Source: Sphingobacteriales bacterium
GTDB lineage: Bacteria > Bacteroidota > Bacteroidia > Chitinophagales > Chitinophagaceae
Assembly (NCBI GenBank): GCA_003963365.1
Contig: RXJG01000004.1
Location: 1,184,554-1,248,553 of the forward strand
Direction: 5' to 3'
Length of the DNA: 64,000 bases
Below the pieces are notes generated by a model. That model did not search any database. It saw only the letters and a program-made list of their open reading frames with translations, and was not told where the DNA came from. The position numbers and the translations under genes are program-made. The first letter of the stretch is position 1. Each line of letters opens with the position of its first letter. Positions 25,745-34,532 of the stretch are shown piece after piece.

Positions 25745-26293
25745 TTATTGTTGTTCAGCTGATAAAGGTTCCTGGAACATTGGTTTTTCTTTCTTCAAGA
25801 TTGAAGCAAATATTAACCCGAATATACTGTCGACTACTATCCAGATACCAATACCTATTAATGTATTTTTAAGATTAGGCTCACCAGTTCTTGAATTCAT
25901 TTTTTCCATTTGCTGATCTATTTGTTCTTGTGTTAAACCTTTATTTGAAAGGTAGTCAAGAGTTGCTTGTTTAAACTTATCCATAAACTGGGGCTCAACA
26001 TAATTCAAATAAACGTAATTATAAACAGCGTAAATTAACTCTGTAACAACAATACAAACTAGTATTGTTTGAAAAATTGTTTTAAAATCGCCATAACCCC
26101 CTATCTGTTTTTTTCTTTCATAACCTGCCCAGAAAAAAATACCTAGGATAATTAGGTAAATAATCAGTTTATACAAAGCAAACATCAACGGGCTGTGGTA
26201 GCCAAAAATATAAAGTAAAGTAAGCAAGAGTACATATATCAAGCCTGCAATCACTCCATTTTTAATGGCTATTGAAAATTTATTCTTTTCCAT
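25745..26293 (-). CDS. DUF4199 family membrane protein
   Basis: A 182-aa protein with four hydrophobic helices (about 12-30, 35-53, 72-95 and 145-168) and the DUF4199 layout: an N-terminal KNGVIAGLIYVLLLTLLYIFG, then YGDFKTIFQTILVCIVVTELIYAVYNYVYLNYV, a long polar loop (FMDKFKQATLDYLSNKGLTQEQIDQQME) and a last helix. The family is Bacteroidota-specific and of unknown function. It commonly sits next to a GT2 glycosyltransferase and dihydroorotase, as it does here. Confidence 0.85.
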   Translation of the reverse strand: MEKNKFSIAIKNGVIAGLIYVLLLTLLYIFGYHSPLMFALYKLIIYLIILGIFFWAGYERKKQIGGYGDFKTIFQTILVCIVVTELIYAVYNYVYLNYVEPQFMDKFKQATLDYLSNKGLTQEQIDQQMEKMNSRTGEPNLKNTLIGIGIWIVVDSIFGLIFASILKKEKPMFQEPLSAEQQ

Positions 26294-26303
26294 ATAGCAG
26301 TTT

Positions 26304-27566
26304 TTAAGCGTTCAAAAATAAATGCTCTTTATTAATTATACCAATAACTTTTCCTTTTAAAGTTTTGCCAATAAAAGGCGAGTTTTTGGATTTTGATTTA
26401 ATGTGGCTGGCAGTAAATTCAAATTCAGTATTGGGATTAAACAAGGTGATATTTGCTTTTTCGCCTTCTTTAATTACCGGCGCCGGTTCATTGATGATCT
26501 TTCTTGAATTTACCGCCATCATCTCCACCCACTTTTCAATTGGTATCAAATTAAGTGAATTTGTTACAGCAAAAGCTGTTTCTAATCCAATCATTCCATA
26601 TTGAGCATATTCAAATTCACAGGTCTTGTCGTCCCAGTGCTGGGGCTGATGATGGGTAGCGATACAATCCATTACACCTGATTTTAAGGCATCTCTTAAA
26701 GCCATCATTTCCTCTTTTGTTCTTAAAGGAGGATTTACTTTAAGATTGGTATCGTACGATTGCAAATCCTCATCACAAAAGAATAAATGATACGGAGTAA
26801 CCGAGCAGGTAACATTGATGCCGGCTTCTTTTGCCCTTTTTACATATTCCAGTGATTTCTTTGTAGTAACTCCGGTGAAATGCAGTTTAGATGCTGCATA
26901 TCTCGCCAGTTTAATATCACGGGCAATCATTATTTCTTCGGCAATGGCAGGTTTGCCCGGCAAACCTAATCTTGTTGATACAATTCCTTCATTCATCAAT
27001 CCGCCGCTGCCAATGGTTTTATCATCGGGTACCTGTATCACCACTGCATCAACTGTTTTTACATATTGCAGTGCCTTAATCAATAAGCCGGAGGATTGAA
27101 TAGTGTTTGTTCCATCACCAAAAGCTTTGGCTCCGCTGTTATACATATCGTACATCTCAGCCAGGTCTTTCCCTTCAATATTTTTGGTAACCGCTCCAAT
27201 TGGATGGATAGTTACCGCCAACGCTTTAGCCTTTTGAACAATATATTCAACCTGTGCTTTTGTATGAATAGCTGGATTTGTATTTGGGATCACTAACACT
27301 TCTGTAAAACCTCCAGCGGCGGCCGCTGCTGCACCCGTTTCCAATGATTCTTTATGTTCTTTACCCGGGTCGCAAAAGTTAGCAAACAAATCCACCCATC
27401 CCGGTGAGGCATGGCAATCTTTTTCGTTGATAGTTGTATCCGCTTTTACGGAAAGATTATAACCTATTTGCCGGATGATACCATTTTCAATAAAAATATC
27501 TTTTTTGTTTCCGTTGTGAGGAGAGTTGGGGTCAGTAATAAGAGCACCTTTAATTAAAATCGTCAT
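26304..27566 (-). CDS. Dihydroorotase-family protein lacking the zinc ligands
   Basis: A 420-aa amidohydrolase-fold protein that aligns along its length with class I dihydroorotase (VLVIPNTNPAIHTKAQVEYI, TPYHLFFCDEDLQSYDTNLKVNPPLR, YGMIGLETAF). The metal-binding residues are replaced: the DLHVHFREPG consensus reads DLFANFCDPG (Phe61 and Asn63 instead of His); HxSTxxS reads FTGVTTKKS; and TDHAPH reads THHQPQ. It therefore resembles the non-catalytic PyrC'-type homologue that supports aspartate transcarbamoylase in some bacteria, or a variant enzyme. Bacteroidota often annotate this protein as PyrC. Another dihydroorotase elsewhere in the genome is expected. Confidence 0.85.
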   Translation of the reverse strand: MTILIKGALITDPNSPHNGNKKDIFIENGIIRQIGYNLSVKADTTINEKDCHASPGWVDLFANFCDPGKEHKESLETGAAAAAAGGFTEVLVIPNTNPAIHTKAQVEYIVQKAKALAVTIHPIGAVTKNIEGKDLAEMYDMYNSGAKAFGDGTNTIQSSGLLIKALQYVKTVDAVVIQVPDDKTIGSGGLMNEGIVSTRLGLPGKPAIAEEIMIARDIKLARYAASKLHFTGVTTKKSLEYVKRAKEAGINVTCSVTPYHLFFCDEDLQSYDTNLKVNPPLRTKEEMMALRDALKSGVMDCIATHHQPQHWDDKTCEFEYAQYGMIGLETAFAVTNSLNLIPIEKWVEMMAVNSRKIINEPAPVIKEGEKANITLFNPNTEFEFTASHIKSKSKNSPFIGKTLKGKVIGIINKEHLFLNA

Positions 27567-27636
27567 GAGTTGTAATGGAAGGCGATTTAGTTGCGCTAAG
27601 ATAGAATTTACCCTGCAAATAAAAGCTTTTTAATTT

Positions 27637-27665
27637 TTTGCGGGAGCAATTTCAGCTTACATTTG
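27637..27665 (+). promoter_or_regulatory. Promoter of tRNA-Pro
   Basis: TTTG (27637-27640), 17 bases, TACATTTG (27658-27665): a full match to the -33/-7 consensus. The predicted start near 27672 is about four bases before the mature 5' end of the tRNA. Confidence 0.7.
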
Positions 27666-27675
27666 CGGCCGGTTT

Positions 27676-27749
27676 CGGGTGGTGGCGCAGCCCGGTAGCG
27701 CACTTGTATGGGGTGCAAGGGGTCGACAGTTCGAATCTGTTCCACCCGA
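27676..27749 (+). tRNA. tRNA-Pro (anticodon GGG)
   Basis: All arms form: acceptor CGGGTGG (27676-27682) with CCACCCG (27742-27748) and discriminator A; D stem GCGC/GCGC; anticodon stem CTTGT/GCAAG around the loop ATGGGGT, giving anticodon GGG at 27710-27712; T arm GACAG-TTCGAAT-CTGTT. Length is 74 nt and CCA is not encoded. It reads CCC and CCT proline codons. It has its own promoter and terminator. Confidence 0.96.
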
Positions 27750-27752
27750 CTG

Positions 27753-27783
27753 ATAGGTCTGTTTTTAACAGGCCTATTTTTTT
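27753..27783 (+). terminator. Terminator of tRNA-Pro
   Basis: Stem ATAGGTCTGT (27753-27762) with ACAGGCCTAT (27768-27777), ten pairs with one G-T, loop TTTTA, then a run of seven T. It begins four bases after the tRNA. Confidence 0.92.
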
Positions 27784-27948
27784 AGACGATCGCATTGGTC
27801 TTTTATCCAATTGTATTATTTGATTTAAGTCTTACCTCAAATTCCACGAAAAAAATTCTAACTTTTCTTAGCTGATTAAAGAACAGTCCATGTTTTTAAT
27901 ACAAATCTTATATTATCATTTTTTGCTAACTTTAGAAAAACCAACGTT

Positions 27949-28707
27949 ATGCGAGTCTATAAGCTAATCCTGGTTCTTTTTGTTTTTATCTTTCTTGATT
28001 CTCCTCTGTTTGCACAAATAGTGAGTGGTGATGGTCCCGGAAACCCTAATGCAGGCCCTACAATAAATTTTGGCGGAGACAGAACAACTACAATTGGAAT
28101 ACTTTTGGGAAACAGAATTTTTCCACTGGAGACTTACAGCGAGGTAATGGGTACTCCTTATTTTCTTGACTCGTTTATGAATTGTGTTCTAACTACAAAA
28201 AAAGGACAAAAGTTTGCTTATGATAAAATGCGGTTGAATCTGTATACAAATCAGATACATTACCTGGATAAAAATAATACTGAACTCGTAGTGGACGAAG
28301 GTGTAATAACTAGGGTAGTTTTTTTGAAAAAAGGAGTAGATACGATTGCCGGTTTTGCTTTTTCTAATGATTATCCTTCAATAAATAAAAATAGTAATTC
28401 AACTTATTACCTTGAAATGAATTCCGGTAAAGCAAGGATACTCGAGCAAATTTCAAAAGAGGTTGGCTATTCAAGTATGGTTACCGGGCAAGTTCCTAAA
28501 AAAGAGTTTAAAGAACACAAAGAATATTTTGTGTTTAACGAGAACCATTCTAAGATGGAGCGTTGGAGGAAAGGAAAAGATTTTGTAATAGGTTTTTTAA
28601 ATGATAAGAAGGAACAGGTAGAAAAATTTATCAATGATAATAATCTCAATTGTAAATCAACAGATGATGTGGTAAAAGTATTTGATTATTATAATTCGTT
28701 AAAATGA
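27949..28707 (+). CDS. Exported protein of unknown function, tandem paralogue 1
   Basis: A 252-aa protein with a signal peptide (MRVYKLILVLFVFIFLDSPLFAQ). The mature part is shared with the next gene: LGNRIFPLETYSEVMGTPYFLDS, then KFAYDKMRLNLYTNQIHYLDKNN-ELVVDEGVI, GVDTIAGFAFSNDYPSI, TYYLEMNSGKARILEQISKEV and DDVVKVFDYYNSLK at the end. It carries an extra Gly/Asn-rich insert (SGDGPGNPNAGPTINFGGD) just after the signal peptide. No known domain was recognised. The strong similarity and the 47-base gap indicate a recent tandem duplication within an operon. Confidence 0.8.
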   Translation: MRVYKLILVLFVFIFLDSPLFAQIVSGDGPGNPNAGPTINFGGDRTTTIGILLGNRIFPLETYSEVMGTPYFLDSFMNCVLTTKKGQKFAYDKMRLNLYTNQIHYLDKNNTELVVDEGVITRVVFLKKGVDTIAGFAFSNDYPSINKNSNSTYYLEMNSGKARILEQISKEVGYSSMVTGQVPKKEFKEHKEYFVFNENHSKMERWRKGKDFVIGFLNDKKEQVEKFINDNNLNCKSTDDVVKVFDYYNSLK

Positions 28708-28754
28708 ATCTGCCGGGCAAATAATAGTTTTCGGCCAGGTTTAAATTTTCTGTT

Positions 28755-29468
28755 ATGAAAAAGCTATTGTCAATCTTATTATTGTGTGCCGGGGTATTTA
28801 CAAATTTAAACTCAGCAAAAGCTCAAATTGCCGACCCCACTAATATGACCCTGGGTACTTTGATACGAAATTTTATTTTCCCTATTGAAACCTATACCGA
28901 AATAAAAGGTACTCCGTATTTCCTTGACTCATCATTTAATCCTTCCGTTATTTATTTAAAGGATGGAAGACGCTTCGCCTGTGATAACATGCGGATAGAT
29001 CTCTTCGCTAATAAAATACATTTTTTAGATAATAATAAAGTGGAGCTGGTTGTTGATGATAATGTTGTTGAAAGAGTGGTATTCATTCGCCAGGGAGTTG
29101 ATACCATTGCCGGGTTTGGTTTCTCCTGTAATTACCCCGCAATTGGTAAAAATACAAATCAAACATACTATTTGGAAGAAAACTATGGAAAAGCAAGAGT
29201 ATTGGCTTACTTATATAAAGAAGTTACTTATTCAAAAATGGTTACAGGGCTTTTCCCTGAAAAATACTTCCAGGAAAAAAAAGAATATTTTATTTATAAT
29301 GAAAACCGAATGAGGATGGAGCGTTTGAGGAAAAATAAAGAATTTGTGCTGGATATTCTTCGTGACAAACAAACAGAGGTATCCCAATTCATATCTGATA
29401 ATAATTTAAAATGTAAATCTGTTGCTGATATAGTTAAGGTTTTTAATTATTATAATACGCTAAAATAA
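28755..29468 (+). CDS. Exported protein of unknown function, tandem paralogue 2
   Basis: A 237-aa protein with a signal peptide (MKKLLSILLLCAGVFTNLNSAKAQ), alignable with the preceding gene over the whole mature part (LIRNFIFPIETYTEIKGTPYFLDSS, RRFACDNMRIDLFANKIHFLDNN, GVDTIAGFGFSCNYPAIGKN, DIVKVFNYYNTLK). It lacks the Gly/Asn-rich insert of its partner. The alternation of charged and hydrophobic residues suggests a beta-rich fold. The function is unknown. Nucleotide identity looks clearly lower than amino-acid similarity, so the duplication is not brand new. Confidence 0.8.
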   Translation: MKKLLSILLLCAGVFTNLNSAKAQIADPTNMTLGTLIRNFIFPIETYTEIKGTPYFLDSSFNPSVIYLKDGRRFACDNMRIDLFANKIHFLDNNKVELVVDDNVVERVVFIRQGVDTIAGFGFSCNYPAIGKNTNQTYYLEENYGKARVLAYLYKEVTYSKMVTGLFPEKYFQEKKEYFIYNENRMRMERLRKNKEFVLDILRDKQTEVSQFISDNNLKCKSVADIVKVFNYYNTLK

Positions 29469-29520
29469 TCAGTAATACAGGCATTAACACATTCTTCCAA
29501 CCAAATTTTTCATCTTTTAG

Positions 29521-29541
29521 TTATGCACAAGTCGTGTATAA
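29521..29541. promoter_or_regulatory. Inverted pair of DnaA-box-like 9-mers upstream of smc
   Basis: TTATGCACA (29521-29529) matches the DnaA box TTATnCACA exactly. CGTGTATAA (29533-29541) is, on the minus strand, TTATACACG, one mismatch from the box. They lie three bases apart in inverted orientation, 81 bases before the smc start. A chance pair is possible in AT-rich DNA. Confidence 0.3.
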
Positions 29542-29591
29542 CTATGGGCCAAACTGTGGAATATTCAAATTTTTTTTGCAGTTGAATCCGA

Positions 29592-29599
29592 TATATTTG
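29592..29599 (+). promoter_or_regulatory. -7 promoter element (TATATTTG) of smc
   Basis: TATATTTG matches TAnnTTTG and lies 22 bases before the GTG start codon at 29622. A TTTG at 29575-29578 is only 13 bases upstream, closer than usual for a -33 box. Confidence 0.45.
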
Positions 29600-29621
29600 C
29601 CACTTACTAAAATTGTGAACA

Positions 29622-32600
29622 GTGCGTTTAAAGAGTTTAGAAATCAAAGGCTTTAAAAGTTTTGCCGATAAAACTGTTATCAACTTCGACGAAGGCGTTA
29701 CCGGCATCATTGGCCCTAATGGTTGCGGTAAAAGTAATATTATTGATTCCATCCGCTGGGTGATTGGTGAACATAAAATCAGTAACCTGCGCAGTGAAAA
29801 CTTAGAAAGCCTGGTGTTTAACGGTTCTAAAACACGCAGTGCTTCAGGGCTGGCGGAAGTTAGTTTGACTTTTGAAAACACCAAGAATTTGTTGCCCACC
29901 GAATTTAATACGGTAACCATCAGCCGTAAATATTATAAAAGCGGGGAAAGTGAATACCGGTTAAATGATGTTACCTGCCGCCTGAAAGATATTCATAATC
30001 TTTTTTTGGATACGGGTGTAAGCAATGATAGTTATGCCATTATTGAATTGGGAATGGTGGATGACATCATTAAGGATAAAGATAACAGTCGTCGTAAAAT
30101 GCTGGAGCAGGCTGCCGGAATTTCTATTTATAAAACAAGAAAGAAAGAAGCAAAGCTAAAGCTGGATGCAACTGAACAAGACCTTGCCCGTATAGAAGAT
30201 TTATTGTTTGAACTGAACAACCAGTTAAAAACTTTAGAGAGCCAGGCCAGGAAGGCGGAGAAATATTATGAAATAAAGAAAGAGTATAAAGAAGTTTCTG
30301 TTGAATTGGCGAAAGCTGCACTGGAAGGTTTCAACATAACATATAAATCGCTGAATGAACAAACGGAAACAGAAACTGATAAACGCATTCAGTTAGAAGC
30401 ATCCATTGCACAAATGGAAGCGGGACTGGAAGGCGATAAGGTTGGTTTTATTGAGAAGGAAAGAGAACTGCAATCGCTGCAACATACGTTTAATGATTTG
30501 CTCAATAATTTACGTGGTAAGGAAAGTGAAAAAAGTTTAGCTGCTCAGCGTTTGCAATATTTAAAAGAAAAAGAAACGGGTATAAAAGATTTTTTAGAAA
30601 AAAGTGAAGGACAATTAAAAGGTATTGAAGAAGGCATTGCATTTACCACACAGCAGATAAGCGATGAAGAAAATGTATTGAATGAGTTGCAGGGTAAACT
30701 GGATGAACTAAAAAACAATGTAGATGAGAAACGCCGGGTATTTGATGAAAAGCGTAGTCATGTTGACGGGCTGAGAAAAGAAAACCAGGCGATACAACGT
30801 AACCAGTTTGAGGCGGAAAAGAAAGTAGCGGTGGCAGATACTTCAATCGCCAACTTACAACGCAGCATTTACCAGTTGAAAGATGAACAACAGCAGCGTA
30901 ATGAATTACTTCGTCAGCTGGAAGCAGAGAAGCAGCAGAAAGAACATGAGTTGGGTAATAAGAGAGAAGAGTTAGCAAACCTGCAGCAACAACACGAGTT
31001 TACCAAAGAACAAATACTGCAAACGCAGCAGATAATGGAAACGCTGCGTAATCAACTGGCCGAAGAAAACCGTAAGCTCGACAGTAAAAAGAACGAGCAT
31101 GGGTTATTAAAGAGCCTGATTGATTCCATGGAAGGCTATCCCGAAAGTGTGAAGTTTTTACACAACAACACTAACTGGAATCATACCGCTCCAATCTTAT
31201 CTGACATTATTTATTGTAAAGAAGAATACAGGACAGCGATTGAGAATTTACTGGAGCAATATCTTAACTACTACGTGGTAGAAAATTTAAAAGAAGGTTT
31301 GCAGGCTGTTCAGTTGTTGCACGAAAGTCAGAAGGGTAAAGCCAATTTCTTTTTGTTAGATAAGTTTGATGGGTATAATGGAGATAATAGTTTGGCTTCA
31401 CTTCAAATTCCTAATGCTATTCCAGCATTGGAAGTAGTGGAGATTGACCCGAAGTACCGCAATCTCGCCAAGTATCTTTTAGGCAATGTATTTATTGCTA
31501 ACAATGAAGAAGCATTGAATACAGATGCTGATACTATCATTGTAGAAAAGAGTGGTAAATTTTATAAAGGCAAATATTCACTTACTGGTGGAAGCATTGG
31601 TTTGTTTGAAGGAAAGAAGCTGGGTCGTGTAAAAAACCTGGAAAAATTAGAAGAAGAAATATTAGAGCAGGAGAGAGTGGTGCTGGATTTAAAATCGACG
31701 ATTCAAATCCGCCATAATGAAGTGATTGGGTATAACGAGCAGTTGAAAGAAAATGCCATCAGGCAAACTGAACAGGAAATAAATCAACTCACTAACCAGG
31801 TGTATGCATTGCAAAATAAGATGGAGAACCTGCACCTGATGGAAAACAATGCGGTGAACCGTTTACAGGAGTTGGAAGGACAATTGGAACAAAATCATGA
31901 TGCTATTTCATCGCAACGGGAAGAGTTGGATAAACTGAATACACAGTTATATGAATTAAGTGAACGTATTGGATTAGTGGAGCAGGATTACAGCAATGCA
32001 GAGCAGGAATACAACTATGCCAATGCTGCGTTTAACGAAAATAATTTGAATTATACCCGCCAGCAAAGTAAACTGTTGGCGTTGAAACAGGAGTTGGATT
32101 TTAAAACCAACCAGTTGACTGATTTGCGGACGCAGATTGAAAATAATTCTTCGCAATTAACAGAAGCCGCAGCCAATATTGTGGAATCACAGGGATTGCT
32201 GGAAGGATTGGAAACAATATTAGTAAGCTTACTGCAAAATAAAGAAGCTGAAGAAAAAAGATTAAATGAAGCAGACCAGGCTTATTACAATATGCGTAAT
32301 GCATTGGGTGAAAAAGAAAGTGAGCTTCGTCATTTAGTGAAAGAGAAAGAAATGGTGGAACATCTCCTTGCAGAGATAAAAGATAAACTCAACGAACTGA
32401 AGCTCCAATTGGCAGGGATGAAAGAAAGATTAAGCGTAGAGTTTAAAGTGGATTTGGAACAAGTGCTGGATGAACCACGCAAAACTGATACGCCACAGGA
32501 AGAATTGCAGGCATTGGTTGACCGTATGAAGAAGCGGCTGGAAAATATGGGTGAAGTAAACCCGACAGCGATTGAAGCGTTCACAGAAATGAAGAAACGG

Positions 32601-33152
32601 TATGAATTCATCCTGGAGCAAAAGAATGATTTAGTAAGTGCTAAAGAAAGTTTGATGCAAACCATACAGGAAGTGGAAGCAACAGCCAATCAACAGTTCT
32701 TAGATACGTTTAACCAGGTGCGTGAAAATTTCCAGAAAGTATTTAAGGCCTTGTTTACGGAAGAAGATACTGCTGATATGATATTGGAAAATCCTGAGAA
32801 TTTAGCTGAAACAGGAATTGATATTGTAGCAAAACCAAAAGGTAAACGTCCGTCTTCTATCACACAGTTAAGTGGTGGTGAGAAAACATTGACTGCAACT
32901 GCTTTGTTGTTTGCTATCTACTTAATTAAACCAGCTCCGTTCTGTATCCTTGATGAGGTGGATGCACCGCTGGATGATGCCAATGTAGGTAAGTTCACCA
33001 ACATGATCCGTAAGTTCAGTGAGAATTCACAGTTCATTATTGTTACACACAATAAACAAACTATGGGTAGTGTGGATGTTATTTATGGTGTAACGATGCA
33101 GGAAGCGGGTGTGAGTAAATTGGTGCCGGTGGATTTCAGGAGTTTGAATTAG
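29622..33152 (+). CDS. smc: Chromosome segregation protein SMC
   Basis: A 1176-aa protein, the usual bacterial SMC length, starting with GTG. The N-terminal ATPase half has [18 protein letters not shown] and Walker [10 protein letters not shown] (31-39). A coiled coil of about 165-505 leads to the hinge (about 515-670, with GYPESVKFL and [12 protein letters not shown]). A second coiled coil (about 685-1020) returns to the C-terminal half with signature LSGGEKTL (about 1083) and Walker [13 protein letters not shown] (about 1107-1118). It forms the condensin ring with ScpA and ScpB, which are not in this window. A terminator at 33244 follows it. Confidence 0.97.
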   Translation: MRLKSLEIKGFKSFADKTVINFDEGVTGIIGPNGCGKSNIIDSIRWVIGEHKISNLRSENLESLVFNGSKTRSASGLAEVSLTFENTKNLLPTEFNTVTISRKYYKSGESEYRLNDVTCRLKDIHNLFLDTGVSNDSYAIIELGMVDDIIKDKDNSRRKMLEQAAGISIYKTRKKEAKLKLDATEQDLARIEDLLFELNNQLKTLESQARKAEKYYEIKKEYKEVSVELAKAALEGFNITYKSLNEQTETETDKRIQLEASIAQMEAGLEGDKVGFIEKERELQSLQHTFNDLLNNLRGKESEKSLAAQRLQYLKEKETGIKDFLEKSEGQLKGIEEGIAFTTQQISDEENVLNELQGKLDELKNNVDEKRRVFDEKRSHVDGLRKENQAIQRNQFEAEKKVAVADTSIANLQRSIYQLKDEQQQRNELLRQLEAEKQQKEHELGNKREELANLQQQHEFTKEQILQTQQIMETLRNQLAEENRKLDSKKNEHGLLKSLIDSMEGYPESVKFLHNNTNWNHTAPILSDIIYCKEEYRTAIENLLEQYLNYYVVENLKEGLQAVQLLHESQKGKANFFLLDKFDGYNGDNSLASLQIPNAIPALEVVEIDPKYRNLAKYLLGNVFIANNEEALNTDADTIIVEKSGKFYKGKYSLTGGSIGLFEGKKLGRVKNLEKLEEEILEQERVVLDLKSTIQIRHNEVIGYNEQLKENAIRQTEQEINQLTNQVYALQNKMENLHLMENNAVNRLQELEGQLEQNHDAISSQREELDKLNTQLYELSERIGLVEQDYSNAEQEYNYANAAFNENNLNYTRQQSKLLALKQELDFKTNQLTDLRTQIENNSSQLTEAAANIVESQGLLEGLETILVSLLQNKEAEEKRLNEADQAYYNMRNALGEKESELRHLVKEKEMVEHLLAEIKDKLNELKLQLAGMKERLSVEFKVDLEQVLDEPRKTDTPQEELQALVDRMKKRLENMGEVNPTAIEAFTEMKKRYEFILEQKNDLVSAKESLMQTIQEVEATANQQFLDTFNQVRENFQKVFKALFTEEDTADMILENPENLAETGIDIVAKPKGKRPSSITQLSGGEKTLTATALLFAIYLIKPAPFCILDEVDAPLDDANVGKFTNMIRKFSENSQFIIVTHNKQTMGSVDVIYGVTMQEAGVSKLVPVDFRSLN

Positions 33153-33243
33153 CAGGTCGGGATACCGGAGTAGCCTGAACCGTTGTTGAGAATAATGAAT
33201 TTGAAAATATTATTGTCAGACCGGGACGGTGAGACAAGTGTGG

Positions 33244-33268
33244 AGTCCTGCATTGAAGGACTTTTTTA
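33244..33268 (+). terminator. Terminator after smc
   Basis: Stem AGTCCT (33244-33249) with AGGACT (33257-33262), loop GCATTGA, then TTTTTATT. It separates smc from coaD, 57 bases before the coaD ATG. Confidence 0.7.
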
Positions 33269-33324
33269 TTGCATCTATTTTGTTTATCCTTATTTTGTGT
33301 AAACAAATCAAACGACGCTCTTGT

Positions 33325-33795
33325 ATGGAACGTATCTGTCTCTTCCCCGGAACATTTGATCCGATAACGATTGGTCATCTTGATATTATTCACCGCTCAA
33401 TAGATTTGTTTGATAAACTCATTATAGGTATTGGCCGTAATGCCAATAAAGTGGCCATGTTCAGCGAAGAGCAGCGACTGGAATGGATTAAAGAAATTTT
33501 TAAGAATGAACCTAAAGTGAGTTCTGTAGTGTACGAAGGATTAACGGTTGACTGCTGTAAAAAAGTTGGTGCCAAATATATTCTCCGCGGCATCCGTTAT
33601 GTAAACGATTTTGAATATGAGAAAGCAATAGCTGATATGAACCGCAGCCTGGATGGTGATATAGAAACCATTTTTTTAACCTGCCTGCCGCAATATACTT
33701 CTGTTGCTTCCACCTTAGTGAGAGATGTGATAAGAAATGGCGGTGACGCTACACAGTTTTTACCGGAAGCTGTAAGAAAGTCACTAAAGAAATAA
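33325..33795 (+). CDS. coaD: Phosphopantetheine adenylyltransferase
   Basis: 156 aa from the ATG at 33325. A longer open frame starting at 33229 passes through the terminator and adds a non-homologous hydrophobic segment, so it is rejected. The protein begins ERICLFPGTFDPITIGHLDII with the nucleotidyl-transfer motif GTFDPxTxGH. It contains LRGIRYVNDFEYEKAIADMNR and ends with the ISSTLVR-like YTSVASTLVRDVI. It makes dephospho-CoA from 4'-phosphopantetheine and ATP in the cytoplasm. The length matches the family (about 160 aa). Confidence 0.96.
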   Translation: MERICLFPGTFDPITIGHLDIIHRSIDLFDKLIIGIGRNANKVAMFSEEQRLEWIKEIFKNEPKVSSVVYEGLTVDCCKKVGAKYILRGIRYVNDFEYEKAIADMNRSLDGDIETIFLTCLPQYTSVASTLVRDVIRNGGDATQFLPEAVRKSLKK

Positions 33796-33803
33796 CTTCC
33801 CTA

Positions 33804-33838
33804 TTCCTTATTATTCATTTCTAATTTCTCATTTCTAT
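33804..33838 (+). repeat. 7-bp-periodic tract ending at the thioesterase start codon
   Basis: TTCCTTA, TTATTCA, TTTCTAA, TTTCTCA, TTTCTAT. The last unit runs into the ATG at 33837-33839. The tract fills nearly all of the 41-base gap after coaD. Confidence 0.8.
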
Positions 33839-34271
33839 GTCTTCTATCTGGTTTGATAAATCAATAACTGTTGAAAAAATAAAATCATTGAGCGGTAATT
33901 CAATGATTGAGCACCTGGGGTTGGAATGGACTGAAATAGGTGACAATTATATAAAAGCAAAATTACCTGTTGATCACCGTACTAAGCAACCTTTTGGTTT
34001 ATTGCATGGCGGAGCTTCCTGCATGCTGGCAGAAACATTAGGCAGCTATGCTTCGCACCTAGTGGTTGACACAGCAATGTTTTTTTGTGTAGGATTAGAA
34101 ATTAATGCCAATCACATTCGCAGTGTAAAAGATGGATTTGTGGAAGGTATGTGTACTCCCATACATTTAGGCTCCAATACACACGTATGGGATATTAAAA
34201 TTTATGATGACAAAGCGAAACTGGTTTGTATTAGCCGGTTAACCGTTTCTGTTTTAAAGAACCCTTTATGA
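33837..34271 (+). CDS. Hotdog-fold thioesterase (PaaI/YdiI-like)
   Basis: A 144-aa single hotdog domain. The family motif is PFGLLHGGASCMLAETLGSYAS, where HGG and the Glu are part of the acyl-CoA active site. VGLEINANHIRSVKDGFVEG and SRLTVSVLKN complete the fold. Close relatives are E. coli YdiI/MenI (1,4-dihydroxy-2-naphthoyl-CoA thioesterase) and EntH. Because the MqnP-like gene suggests the futalosine menaquinone route, a general housekeeping acyl-CoA thioesterase role is at least as likely as MenI. It converges with the 88-aa membrane protein gene, overlapping it by six bases. Confidence 0.88.
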   Translation: MSSIWFDKSITVEKIKSLSGNSMIEHLGLEWTEIGDNYIKAKLPVDHRTKQPFGLLHGGASCMLAETLGSYASHLVVDTAMFFCVGLEINANHIRSVKDGFVEGMCTPIHLGSNTHVWDIKIYDDKAKLVCISRLTVSVLKNPL

Positions 34272-34532
34272 TTTCCTTTTTGATATATCAATAACTGAAA
34301 ATAAAAATATTGATAAAACAATGGAGATTGCGTAATCGTAAATGAAGTCCTTTGCATCTGTGCCATGATTGACTCCTATATTACCTGATATCTGAAACTG
34401 TTCATAGAATACCCATGGCCAACCCAGTTTAAAATCAGTTGAAGATTCTTTTGTTTGAACATAGCTAATAAAAGTAATGATCACAAAGATTAAGATCCCT
34501 GTAAAAAATATTTTAATTAGGCTTGATTTCAT
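34266..34532 (-). CDS. Small two-helix membrane protein of unknown function
   Basis: An 88-aa protein with hydrophobic helices at about residues 5-23 and 66-82, and a polar loop of about 40 residues (KLGWPWVFYEQFQISGNIGV) between them. No family was recognised. Its ATG overlaps the stop codon of the upstream Nudix gene in an ATGA arrangement, which supports a real, translationally coupled gene. Its 3' end overlaps the thioesterase gene on the opposite strand. Confidence 0.6.
   Translation of the reverse strand: MKSSLIKIFFTGILIFVIITFISYVQTKESSTDFKLGWPWVFYEQFQISGNIGVNHGTDAKDFIYDYAISIVLSIFLFSVIDISKRKS

Noticed and set aside
27638-27823. Open frame of 61 codons across the tRNA-Pro gene
   Set aside because: It overlaps a fully foldable tRNA with its own promoter and terminator and has no protein-like features.
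32330-32689. Minus-strand frame of 119 codons within smc
   Set aside because: It is a Ser/Phe-rich antisense shadow of the coiled-coil coding sequence.
33229-33324. N-terminal extension of CoaD with a hydrophobic segment
   Set aside because: The extension runs through a terminator hairpin and is not part of the CoaD family; the ATG at 33325 gives the correct length.
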